NCBI RefSeq assembly: GCF_029581195.1
Contig: NZ_CP120737.1
Coordinates: 1,860,001 to 1,924,000 of the forward strand
From: Solwaraspora sp. WMMD791
GTDB taxonomy: Bacteria; Actinomycetota; Actinomycetes; Mycobacteriales; Micromonosporaceae
Reading direction: 5' to 3'
DNA: 64,000 nt
Positions within the stretch are counted from its first letter, which is position 1. The number at the start of each line of letters is the position of its first letter. Shown here piece after piece: positions 7,735 to 14,538 of the stretch. Both the position numbers and the translations under genes were made by a program. The notes beneath the pieces are model-generated. The model was not told where the DNA came from. It saw only the letters and a list, made by a program, of their open reading frames with translations, and did no database searches.

Positions 7735-8067
7735 TCACGACCCGCCGGTGGTCGCCTGGCCTGGCCCGTCCCCGCCGTCGGTGACCTCGGGGAACTCTTC
7801 GGCCGGCGGCTGTTCGCCAGCAGCCGGGGCCTCGGCGGCCGGGTCGGCGGTGGCCGGTGGCGCCCCGTCCGGGGCGGACTGGCCGTCCTCCACCGCCGGT
7901 GGTGGCGGGTCACCGGGTACGACACCGGCCGGGACGACGGTCTCCTGCTCCGCGGTGTGCGCGGCATGTGCCGCCATGGCGACCCCGAGTGTGCCGGCGA
8001 TGCTCACCGCCGCCAGACCACCGGTGAGCATCGTGACCCGCCGGTATCCGCGTTCCCGCTCCCCCAA
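7735..8067 (-). CDS. Small single-pass membrane protein, first gene of the redox operon
   Basis: Start assigned to TTG at 8067 because AGGAGG lies five bases upstream; a GTG at 8109 lacks a site. The product (~110 residues) has a basic N-terminus (GERERGYRRV), one hydrophobic segment (MLTGGLAAVSIAGTLGVAM) and an outward Ala/Pro/Glu-rich tail. No known domain. The genes run small protein - apbE - ferric-reductase-like - ferredoxin with gaps or overlaps of a few bases, so it is very likely part of the same complex or a membrane anchor. Confidence 0.6.
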   Translation of the reverse strand: MGERERGYRRVTMLTGGLAAVSIAGTLGVAMAAHAAHTAEQETVVPAGVVPGDPPPPAVEDGQSAPDGAPPATADPAAEAPAAGEQPPAEEFPEVTDGGDGPGQATTGGS

Positions 8068-8305
8068 CGTCGCCTCCTGCGTCAGCGCCGGCGGGCCCCC
8101 CGCCGTCACACCGGGATACGGCTGCGACCGTCCCCCGGTTCAACCCGCCAGGCATCACCCGAACCTCGGCCTGCGGCGTACCCCACCCGGTGATTTACAG
8201 CGCCGCCGATCGATGGCACCGTGTCCACAGCGGAGGGCGAGCCGTCCTGCGCTTCGGACCGACGGCCGGAACCGGCCGCGGCCGATCGGCGACGAAGGGA
8301 ACCGG

Positions 8306-10252
8306 ATGTCGACAAGAACAGGGCGGGCGTCGGCGGCGACGCTGACGGCGATAGCGGCGGCGCTGCTCATGATCGTGTCGCTGGCACCGGCCAGCCAGGC
8401 GGCTGGCTCGGGATTCTCGCACCTCAACCCGGGTGGCGCACCGAACCTCACCGAGAAGGTGCCGGTCAACGTGGTGTTCCTCGGATACCAACCGGCCCAG
8501 GTCGACCGGGACACGTACCTGGCCGGCCTGCCGAGCGGCTACGAGCCGGTGGTGCGGTCCCGACTGGGCTACGACCAGGTGGAGAAGCTCGGGCTGACCT
8601 ACACCTACGACTACCGCGTGCGGTACGCGGACAAGCGGTACGAGAACCGGTTCTTCGCCGAACTGGGCCGCCTGGCGACACCGGCTCCGCTGACGGTCTA
8701 CCAGGAGCTCTACAACGAGCAACGTGACGCGGTCACCACGATCACCGACAACCACCACATCGACGCGGCCAGCGTCGAACGGTGGCTGGCGCTCAATCCA
8801 CCGGCGGGGGTCGACACCCGGCGCAACACCATCTTCTTCATCAACTGGTTCGGTCGGTCGGACTTCAAGTTCCACGTCTACACCAAGACCAACGAGCCGG
8901 ACCCGGACACCGGCTACAACTTCGGCACCGAACGGGACAGCCGGAAGGTCAGCGCGTGGGGCGGCACCACCGCCGACGACGAGGAGAACGGATACGGCGT
9001 CACCCGGCGGGTCTGGTTCCACGACCTGTCGGCCGGTCCGGAGTCGTGGACGGAGAACTGGAACGTCGACGAACCGGATCTGGACGGCAACGGCGTCGAG
9101 GACTACCGGATGCCGCCGACCTGGGAGTACACCGCCGACGGCTACCGTTCCCCCGACGCGCTCGCCGGTGACCTCAGCCTGATCACCCGGTACGTGGCGC
9201 TGAACCTGCTGTTCACCACGTCCCCGCTGTACCCGGCCGAACTGCCGACCAGCCGGCCACCGAAATCGATCAACATCGACAGCAACGTCTACGAGGGCTG
9301 GGACGGGGTCGACGCCTCCGCCACCTACCTGGACAAGGAGCTGCTGCAGCAGGAGCTGGCGGAACTGCGCTGGCGCAACGTGCTCGACCACGACGATCAG
9401 GACCTGCCGTTCGAGGGTGAGGCACGGCGCTGCTACCTGGCGACGATGGTCGACGACGAGTCCTGCTACCCCGAGCTGGGCTACGAGCCGTTCGCCAACT
9501 TCTACCTGCAGAGCACCTTCGAGCTCGACCGGGTGCTCGACGACCAGGGCCGGGTCGACTACGAGATGCCGGTGTTCAGTTACGCGGTGCCGGCCGGCAC
9601 TCCGGTGCCCGCTCTCGGTTTCGCCGAGGACAACTACACCGACGGCACGCAGTCGTACGTCTACGCCTTCGTCTCCCCGGAGATCGTGTCGTCCGGCTAC
9701 GGGCTGACCACGACGTTGATCCACGAGGTCGGGCATCACCTGGGCATGTCCCACCCGCACGACGGCTACGACAGCGAGTCCGGCGTCGACTACGGTCCGG
9801 CCGACGAGTTCTTCTTCGCCTGGTACGGCGACCAGGTCAACTCGATGATGAGCTACATCGACCTGAACTGGGACTTCAGCCAGTTCGACCGGGACAACAG
9901 CGACCGGTTCCTCACTGCGGCGTACAACGAGGCGGCGAACCGGCTGGCAGGTGAGGTCCTGGACAGTCGGCACGCCGGCCGGGCCCGTGGTGAACTGCGG
10001 GCGGCCGACCGGCTCCTCGGGGCGGCCCAGCGGTCGCTGAGCCGGCACGACTACCGGCAGGCGCTGATCCAGGCCGAGCAGGCGTACGACAGGGTGACCG
10101 AGGCGGCGCGGCGGGCCGGCGTACCGACCGACTCCGCCGCCGAGGCGATGGCCACCCGGGCCGCGCAGGCGCGCAGCGTCGTCGAGGACCTCGGCGGGCC
10201 GCACGAGTTCATCGACACGTTGGGGCCGGACGGGCCGCGTAGCCAGCCCTGA
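8306..10252 (+). CDS. Secreted metzincin-type zinc metalloprotease
   Basis: 648 residues, ATG 8306 after GAAGGGA. An N-terminal signal peptide (basic MSTRTGRAS, then a hydrophobic stretch, AxA site around SQAAG) directs export. Residues 473-483 read HEVGHHLGMSH, the full HExxHxxGxxH zinc motif, and NSMMSY at 512-517 supplies the Met-turn. The large N-terminal part (~420 residues) is not a family recognised by eye. After the catalytic region is a helical C-terminus (~130 residues) rich in Arg/Ala/Glu. It is transcribed away from the redox operon and ends in a strong hairpin. Protease class is secure; substrate unknown. Confidence 0.85.
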   Translation: MSTRTGRASAATLTAIAAALLMIVSLAPASQAAGSGFSHLNPGGAPNLTEKVPVNVVFLGYQPAQVDRDTYLAGLPSGYEPVVRSRLGYDQVEKLGLTYTYDYRVRYADKRYENRFFAELGRLATPAPLTVYQELYNEQRDAVTTITDNHHIDAASVERWLALNPPAGVDTRRNTIFFINWFGRSDFKFHVYTKTNEPDPDTGYNFGTERDSRKVSAWGGTTADDEENGYGVTRRVWFHDLSAGPESWTENWNVDEPDLDGNGVEDYRMPPTWEYTADGYRSPDALAGDLSLITRYVALNLLFTTSPLYPAELPTSRPPKSINIDSNVYEGWDGVDASATYLDKELLQQELAELRWRNVLDHDDQDLPFEGEARRCYLATMVDDESCYPELGYEPFANFYLQSTFELDRVLDDQGRVDYEMPVFSYAVPAGTPVPALGFAEDNYTDGTQSYVYAFVSPEIVSSGYGLTTTLIHEVGHHLGMSHPHDGYDSESGVDYGPADEFFFAWYGDQVNSMMSYIDLNWDFSQFDRDNSDRFLTAAYNEAANRLAGEVLDSRHAGRARGELRAADRLLGAAQRSLSRHDYRQALIQAEQAYDRVTEAARRAGVPTDSAAEAMATRAAQARSVVEDLGGPHEFIDTLGPDGPRSQP

Positions 10253-10259
10253 CCCCGAC

Positions 10260-10295
10260 GGGCGGGGGTGCGGCGTCGCGCCGGCACCCCCGCCC
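10260..10295. terminator. Hairpin between the metalloprotease and CBM2 genes
   Basis: GGGCGGGGGTGC (10260-10271) pairs with GCACCCCCGCCC (10284-10295), directly after the protease stop; the genes are convergent. Confidence 0.75.
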
Positions 10296-10389
10296 ACCGC
10301 CCAGGCCGGACCGGCTCCGGGGCTGCATGCTGTCCGGGTGACGGGACGCACCACCCGTACGGCATCCTAGGACGAACCGCCCTGCCCGG

Positions 10390-11124
10390 TCAGCCGACGC
10401 AGGTCGGGTCGATCGCGGCCGGCGTACCGCCGCTCGCCACCACCAGGCCGAAGGTGATCGCCGAGGCCGGCGCCACCGTCCCGTTGTAGGCTACGTCGCG
10501 GACCACGACGGACTGTCCGTCAGCATTTACCTGGCCACCCCAGGCCGCCTGGATCCGCTCGTCCCCGGGCCACTGCCAGGAGACCGCCCAGCCGTGCAAC
10601 GGCCGCGACCCGATGTTGCGGACAGTGACGGTGCTGAGGTATCCGCCGGGCCAGCTCGCGTCCACCACTGCGGATGCGACACACCCGGTCGCCGCAACCG
10701 TCCGGGCCGGACCACCGATGTGGAGCATCTCCTGGCGGCCGTCGGCACCGGCGAACCGGAACCAGTACGCCGTACCGGGTGTCAGCCCGTCGACGGTGAT
10801 CGACCCGTGCTGATCCGGGCCCGACGTCGCGCTCGCCACCGGGTCACGTCGCTGCTGCGCGTCGGCCTGGCTGGTGTACAGGGTCATGGTCAGCGGCAGC
10901 GTGAAGCCACACGGTGGGCCGACCACGAACATCGAGTAGCTGATCGTGACGCTGGTCTCGGTCGTGCCGGTCACCGACGCCGTCAGCGGCAGCACCGGCG
11001 GGCACGCCGGAGGCGGGGTCGCCGTGGCGGCGGTCACCGGCGGTGGGGCTGCCTGGGCCGGGCCGGCCCAGGCGGCGGCGGTCACGATCGCGGCGGTCAG
11101 CGCGACGCCGAGTCGGTGCGGCAT
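10390..11124 (-). CDS. Secreted FnIII-CBM2 protein without catalytic domain
   Basis: 244 residues from ATG 11124 with GAGGAG upstream. Signal peptide MPHRLGVALTAAIVTAAAWA ends at an AQA site. Residues ~45-135 look like a fibronectin type III fold (TSVTISYSM ... VDGLTPGTAYWFRF). Residues ~145-244 match a family 2 cellulose-binding module: GCVASAVVDASWPGGYLSTV with later HGWAVSWQWPGDERIQAAWG and an end CVG; the two flanking cysteines of CBM2 are present. CBM2 normally sits on cellulases or chitinases; here no enzyme is attached, so it may be an adhesion or accessory factor. Confidence 0.8.
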   Translation of the reverse strand: MPHRLGVALTAAIVTAAAWAGPAQAAPPPVTAATATPPPACPPVLPLTASVTGTTETSVTISYSMFVVGPPCGFTLPLTMTLYTSQADAQQRRDPVASATSGPDQHGSITVDGLTPGTAYWFRFAGADGRQEMLHIGGPARTVAATGCVASAVVDASWPGGYLSTVTVRNIGSRPLHGWAVSWQWPGDERIQAAWGGQVNADGQSVVVRDVAYNGTVAPASAITFGLVVASGGTPAAIDPTCVG

Positions 11125-11421
11125 TACGGGCTCCTCGTGAGCTGTCGGGGCAGGTCGGGCCGGCGGACCAGAGCGCACGGCACCTCCGGCGGGGGTGACG
11201 CGGCAGGTGCTGCCACCGGTGGGCCGGATCGCCACCACAGTGGGTATGGCGACCGGGAACGGAATTCGACGGTGCGGTTTCGGACGGCCCGCACTGGCTC
11301 CGGTGCGACGGTCCCGAAATTCTGACACGCTCCAATGATCGTTACAACCATCGATCGATGTGAACGTCTCGCCATGCCGTGCGGAGATATCCCGTCGACC
11401 GGGTCGACCGCATCTGCGATC

Positions 11422-12162
11422 ATGGCCGCCGTGACCAAGCTGAACCAGATCATCGCGGTGGAGAAGGGCGTCAAGAGCAAGTCCTTCGCGGAGTTGACCG
11501 AGGCGCATCACGCGGTGCAGAAGCAGCCGCTGCTGTCCGGCATCTCGCGCACCTACCAGCCGAAGGACGAGGAGGGCGAGCAGTTCCCGCCCGAGTCGAC
11601 CCGGGTGCAGGTGCACGCCGAACAGGTGCTGCGGGACGTGGCGAAGACCCTCACCCGGCTGTTCGACGTGACCGCCACCAAGGACTGGGCGAACACCCGG
11701 GCCACCGCGGACGTGACGGTCGACGGTCGGACTCTGATCACCGCCGTACCGGTTTCCTATCTGCTCTTTCTGGAAAAGCAGCTGGTCGACCTGCACACCT
11801 TCGTCAAGAAACTGCCGGTGCTGGACGCCGCCGAGTCGTGGAGCCGCGACGAGTCGACCGATTCCTGGCGGACCGAACCGGTGCGGACCGTGAAGACCAG
11901 GAAGGTGCCCCGCAACCACGTCAAGGCCGAGGCGACCGACAAGCACCCGGCGCAGGTCGAGGTCTACTACGAGGACGTCCCGGTCGGCTACTGGACGACG
12001 GTGAAGTTCTCCGGAGCGTTGCCGGCGCGGCGGGTCAACGAACTGCTGGACCGGATCTCCGCGCTGCAGACGGCGGTGAAGTTCGCCCGGGAGGAGGCCA
12101 ACGGCGCCGAGGTCACCGACCAGCGGGTCGGTGACGCCGTCTTCGGCTACCTTTTCGGGTAG
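11422..12162 (+). CDS. Conserved actinobacterial protein (DUF7873-like)
   Basis: 246 residues, MAAVTKLNQIIAVEKGVKSK start. No Shine-Dalgarno sequence precedes ATG 11422 or GTG 11431, so translation may be leaderless. No signal peptide or membrane segment; charged, with FAELTEAHHAVQKQPLLSGI and FLEKQLVDLHTFVKKLPVLD as helical stretches. I recognise it as a widespread uncharacterised actinobacterial/phage-associated protein, provisionally DUF7873; function unknown. A perfect hairpin terminator follows two bases after the stop. Confidence 0.6.
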   Translation: MAAVTKLNQIIAVEKGVKSKSFAELTEAHHAVQKQPLLSGISRTYQPKDEEGEQFPPESTRVQVHAEQVLRDVAKTLTRLFDVTATKDWANTRATADVTVDGRTLITAVPVSYLLFLEKQLVDLHTFVKKLPVLDAAESWSRDESTDSWRTEPVRTVKTRKVPRNHVKAEATDKHPAQVEVYYEDVPVGYWTTVKFSGALPARRVNELLDRISALQTAVKFAREEANGAEVTDQRVGDAVFGYLFG

Positions 12163-12164
12163 TG

Positions 12165-12187
12165 GGACCGCCGTTCCACGGCGGTCC
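12165..12187 (+). terminator. Perfect hairpin terminator after the DUF7873-like gene
   Basis: GGACCGCCGT (12165-12174), loop TCC, ACGGCGGTCC (12178-12187); begins two bases past the stop codon. Confidence 0.85.
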
Positions 12188-12204
12188 GGCTACCCGCACA
12201 GTCT

Positions 12205-12259
12205 CCCCCGGACTGAGCCCCGGGGGTGGCCGTCACCCGGAGACTCTCCTGGGTGACGG
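12205..12259 (+). ncRNA. Two consecutive stable hairpins leading into the tRNA-like pieces
   Basis: Hairpin 1: CCCCCGG (12205-12211) with CCGGGGG (12220-12226). Hairpin 2: CCGTCACCC (12230-12238) plus GGAG pairs with CTCC and GGGTGACGG (12251-12259), ACT loop and one bulged T. They lie beyond the upstream gene's own terminator and 40 bases before the first tRNA 3' half, so may belong to a structured transcript with the tRNA-like elements. Strand is assumed. Confidence 0.45.
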
Positions 12260-12300
12260 AGATGGAGCACCACGCTGAAGCTGATGCAGAAGCTGACGAA

Positions 12301-12381
12301 GCGGTCCCAGTGCGGGTTCGAGTCCCGCCCCCGGTACCACACACCGGGGTGGCCCAACTGGCAGAGGCAGCCGCATTCACA
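12301..12381 (+). tRNA. tRNA-like element A in permuted order (3' half then 5' half)
   Basis: 3' half: GCGGT (12301-12305), variable CCCAGT, T-stem GCGGG (12312-12316), loop TTCGAGT, CCCGC, acceptor CCCCGGT (12329-12335), A, CCA (12337-12339). A three-base linker CAC follows, then a 5' half: acceptor ACCGGGG (12343-12349), TG, D-arm GCC/GGC with loop CAACTGGCAGA, A, anticodon stem GCCGC (12370-12374), loop start ATTCACA. Acceptor strands are 7/7 complementary and GCCGC pairs with GCGGT (one G-U). Read as 5' half + 3' half this is a tRNA opened in the anticodon loop. The D-arm is Leu/Ser-like. If ATTCA supplies the loop the anticodon is UCA; this is uncertain because the join is unknown. Alternative: relic of a tandem tRNA array. 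Confidence 0.5.
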
Positions 12382-12456
12382 CTCAGACTCTCGCTCCACG
12401 CTCAGCATTCGCCACCGGTCGTCAGGTCGAGGAGGGACGGACAGGGACAGCTGGAT

Positions 12457-12523
12457 GCTGGTTCGATTCCAGCTCGCGCCTCCACGCGGCGCGGTAGTTT
12501 AAGGGCAAAACCCGGTGTCATGA
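12457..12523 (+). tRNA. tRNA-like element B in permuted order (3' half then 5' half)
   Basis: 3' half: T-stem GCTGG (12457-12461), loop TTCGATT, CCAGC, acceptor TCGCGCC (12474-12480), T, CCA (12482-12484). Linker CGC. 5' half: acceptor GGCGCGG (12488-12494), TA, D-arm GTTT/AAAC around AAGGGCA, then CCGGT and GTCATGA, where T33 would be followed by CAT. Acceptors pair 6/7 plus one G-U. The linker length (three bases, C-purine-C) matches element A. The partner for anticodon-stem CCGGT is unclear: ACCGG exists at 12414-12418 but is 38 bases from the T-stem, so this copy may be degenerate or carry an insertion. Confidence 0.35.
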
Positions 12524-12575
12524 GAGTGATCCGGCCCGTTAAACGTGTTGACGACAGCAAGTGGGTGGCAGCCCA

Positions 12576-12608
12576 GAGGCCCGGAGACAGGACAGGTCTC
12601 CGGGCCTC
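12576..12608. terminator. Perfect 13-bp hairpin between the tRNA-like pieces and the DUF4360 gene
   Basis: GAGGCCCGGAGAC (12576-12588) pairs with GTCTCCGGGCCTC (12596-12608), loop AGGACAG. Its position suits ending both the rightward non-coding transcript and the leftward DUF4360 gene (stop 12623). Confidence 0.8.
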
Positions 12609-12622
12609 GCCACGTCGTCGGC

Positions 12623-13270
12623 TCAGGGGCAGGGCTGCCAGGCCATGTGATACGTGGTCTCGATGCTGCCGTCGGTCGAGTCCATCGTCAGGAAGCTCTC
12701 CCCTGTCGACGTACCCTTGCTCAGCCGCAGCTCGGTGTTGATGTTCAGGTTGCGCAACTCCCCGCAGGGGTGCCAGACCACGGAACCGATCGGGACCTCG
12801 TCGGTGACCACCCAGTTGTCGTCCAGCGGCGCGGCGATCGGGTGGTTGGTGGAGGTGCTCTCGGTCATGCCCTGGAAGTAGTAGTTGGCCATCTGCGTGG
12901 CGATGGCACCCTGCTCCAGCAGGCCGTACCCGCGGTAGTCCACCTTGACGATCGCGAAGGTGTAGCCGGCCGGGACGTGCACCAGCACGTTGAGCTGGCA
13001 GTTGCGGCGCCCGTCGGTGACCGGGATGCCAGGGCCGGCCTGGACCAGGTAGTCGCTGTAGATCGTGGTGAAGGCGGTGTTGTCCGGCGAGACCGCCACG
13101 TCCGCGGTGCCGGGCTCGCAACCGGAGCCTGCCATCGCGACCAACTCGATGACGACTTTGTCGGCGGGTGGGTCGTCCATGATGCTGCGAGCGGACGCGG
13201 GCGCCCCCGCGATCAGTGACGAGGCGAGCAGCGCGAGCACCACACCGCCACGCGTCAGCAATTTGCGCAT
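12623..13270 (-). CDS. Secreted DUF4360-family protein (paralogue 1)
   Basis: 215 residues from ATG 13270, with GGAGG seven bases upstream. Signal peptide MRKLLTRGGVVLALLASSLI, cleavage near APASA. The mature part carries DUF4360 landmarks: GSGCEPGTADVAVSPDNTAF, GRRNCQLNVLVHVPAGYTFA, VDYRGYGLL and a C-terminal NLNINTELRL ... MAWQPCP with paired cysteines. Such proteins are small beta-rich secreted proteins of unknown role in fungi and actinomycetes. It is divergent from a paralogue at 13753 and shares an operator-like dyad with it. Confidence 0.85.
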   Translation of the reverse strand: MRKLLTRGGVVLALLASSLIAGAPASARSIMDDPPADKVVIELVAMAGSGCEPGTADVAVSPDNTAFTTIYSDYLVQAGPGIPVTDGRRNCQLNVLVHVPAGYTFAIVKVDYRGYGLLEQGAIATQMANYYFQGMTESTSTNHPIAAPLDDNWVVTDEVPIGSVVWHPCGELRNLNINTELRLSKGTSTGESFLTMDSTDGSIETTYHMAWQPCP

Positions 13271-13311
13271 GAAACTACCTCCAAGGCTTGATTTGACCTT
13301 GCATGCGCGCC

Positions 13312-13348
13312 AACTTACTTTTGACATCGATACATGTCAACGTCTAAT
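13312..13348. promoter_or_regulatory. Back-to-back promoters sharing a TTGACAT/ATGTCAA dyad
   Basis: TTGACAT (13321-13327) and ATGTCAA (13334-13340) form a perfect inverted repeat. Rightward: -35 TTGACA 13321-13326, -10 TCTAAT 13343-13348 (16-bp spacer). Leftward: -35 TTGACA (complement of 13335-13340), -10 TAAGTT (complement of 13312-13317), 17-bp spacer. The leftward promoter is ~40 bases from its start codon; the rightward one leaves a ~400-base leader. The surrounding 13300-13600 is clearly AT-richer than the rest. A common regulator could bind the dyad; inference. Confidence 0.55.
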
Positions 13349-13752
13349 GTTTATTATGAACACTGACACAAAGTTGAGCCGAATCCGACCGAGAACTGCA
13401 TGCAAGTCGCCACTCACTGAAGGATCGACCCGAAGTCGCGCCGACACCCAGAGGCATCCTCGATCGATCAGACACGATAAAGTCCAATAAATACGGACAT
13501 AACTACTCGGCGAATCGCTCTTCACAATGATCAATTCCGCGAACCCCATCGACACAACATTGATGTTTACTAATGCTTGCCGTGCTCACCACATCTAGCT
13601 ATCATGCTTTCGCAGGCCACCAGTCAGGTGACCGTTCCGACCTCTTGCGACCCTGCGGCGGGACCCCTGAGAGCAAGAAGCCGCGCGGGCTGTTCGGCAC
13701 CATCGCACGTTTCCATCCGGTTGATATCGGCTCCACCCGGGAGGGGATTGGT

Positions 13753-14403
13753 ATGTCTAGAAACCTCGTCGGCGCCGGACGCGGAATCGGCACCGCACTC
13801 GGCGTGGCCCTCGCGCTGTGTCTGGTCGCGCCGGCCAAGGCGACACCGGTCGACCAGGCCGGCGCACCGGACGGCAGCATCTCCGTCGAGGTGCTCGCCG
13901 CCAACGGCTCCGGTTGCGCGCCCGGCACGGCGAAGGTCGTCGCCCAACCCGACGGCTCCGGCTTCCGGATCCGCTACTTCGACTTCGTCGCCAGCGCTGG
14001 CGGCGGAACCGACCCTGCCGCCAGCCGGCGGAACTGCCAGCTCGGCGTCCTCGTCACGGTGCCGGCCGGTTGGACGTTCGCCGTCGCCACCGCCGACTAC
14101 CGGGGCCGCGCCACGGTGCCGGCCGGGGCGGCAGGCTTGCAGCGCACCAACTACTACTGGCAGGGATCCTCGGACTCCAGCCGCACCGAGGAGACCTTCG
14201 ACGGGCCGTACCACGGACTGTGGTCCACCCGCGACGCCGCACCGCTGCTGTCCTACCTGCCCTGTGGACAGCAGCGGGTGCTCAACATCAACACCGAGCT
14301 GCGAGTCGACGCCGGCACGTCCGCAGGCATCACCACCATGTCGATGACCAGCACCGACGCCGACGTCGACACTCTGTTCAACCTTGCCTGGCAGCGGTGC
14401 TGA
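13753..14403 (+). CDS. Secreted DUF4360-family protein (paralogue 2)
   Basis: 216 residues from ATG 13753, preceded by GGGAGGGG. Signal peptide with hydrophobic core TALGVALALCLVAPA and an AKA site. Same cysteine layout as paralogue 1: GSGCAPGTAKVVAQPDGSGF, SRRNCQLGVLVTVPAGWTFA, VLNINTELRVDAGTS, NLAWQRC at the end. The two are roughly 40-45% identical by eye, so the divergent pair arose by inverted duplication. Function unknown. A hairpin at 14495-14524 follows. Confidence 0.85.
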   Translation: MSRNLVGAGRGIGTALGVALALCLVAPAKATPVDQAGAPDGSISVEVLAANGSGCAPGTAKVVAQPDGSGFRIRYFDFVASAGGGTDPAASRRNCQLGVLVTVPAGWTFAVATADYRGRATVPAGAAGLQRTNYYWQGSSDSSRTEETFDGPYHGLWSTRDAAPLLSYLPCGQQRVLNINTELRVDAGTSAGITTMSMTSTDADVDTLFNLAWQRC

Positions 14404-14494
14404 CGACGCCGGCCTGACCTGACGCGCGCCAGCACCGAGGTCGCTACGACGGGCATGCGAGCAGCGCCGACCGGCACCGACACGCGTACGACGG

Positions 14495-14524
14495 GCGTGG
14501 GCAGCGGCTCCGCTGGCCACGCCC
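14495..14524. terminator. Hairpin between DUF4360 and GT4 genes
   Basis: GGCGTGG + CAGCGG (14495-14508) pair with CCGCTG + CCACGCC (14511-14524), separated by single G-G mismatched bases; between convergent genes. Confidence 0.75.
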
Positions 14525-14538
14525 GCGACCGTACCGCG

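Noticed and set aside
4832-12381. UGA in TnpB read by the permuted tRNA with possible UCA anticodon
   Set aside because: The anticodon depends on an unknown join, and TnpB has other lesions (lost N-terminus, internal deletion). One UGA in a pseudogene is no evidence for suppression.
12205-12540. Permuted group I intron-exon (circular RNA) arrangement
   Set aside because: Flanks between the elements are too short (about 75 bases) for intron halves and no P3/P7 core was seen.
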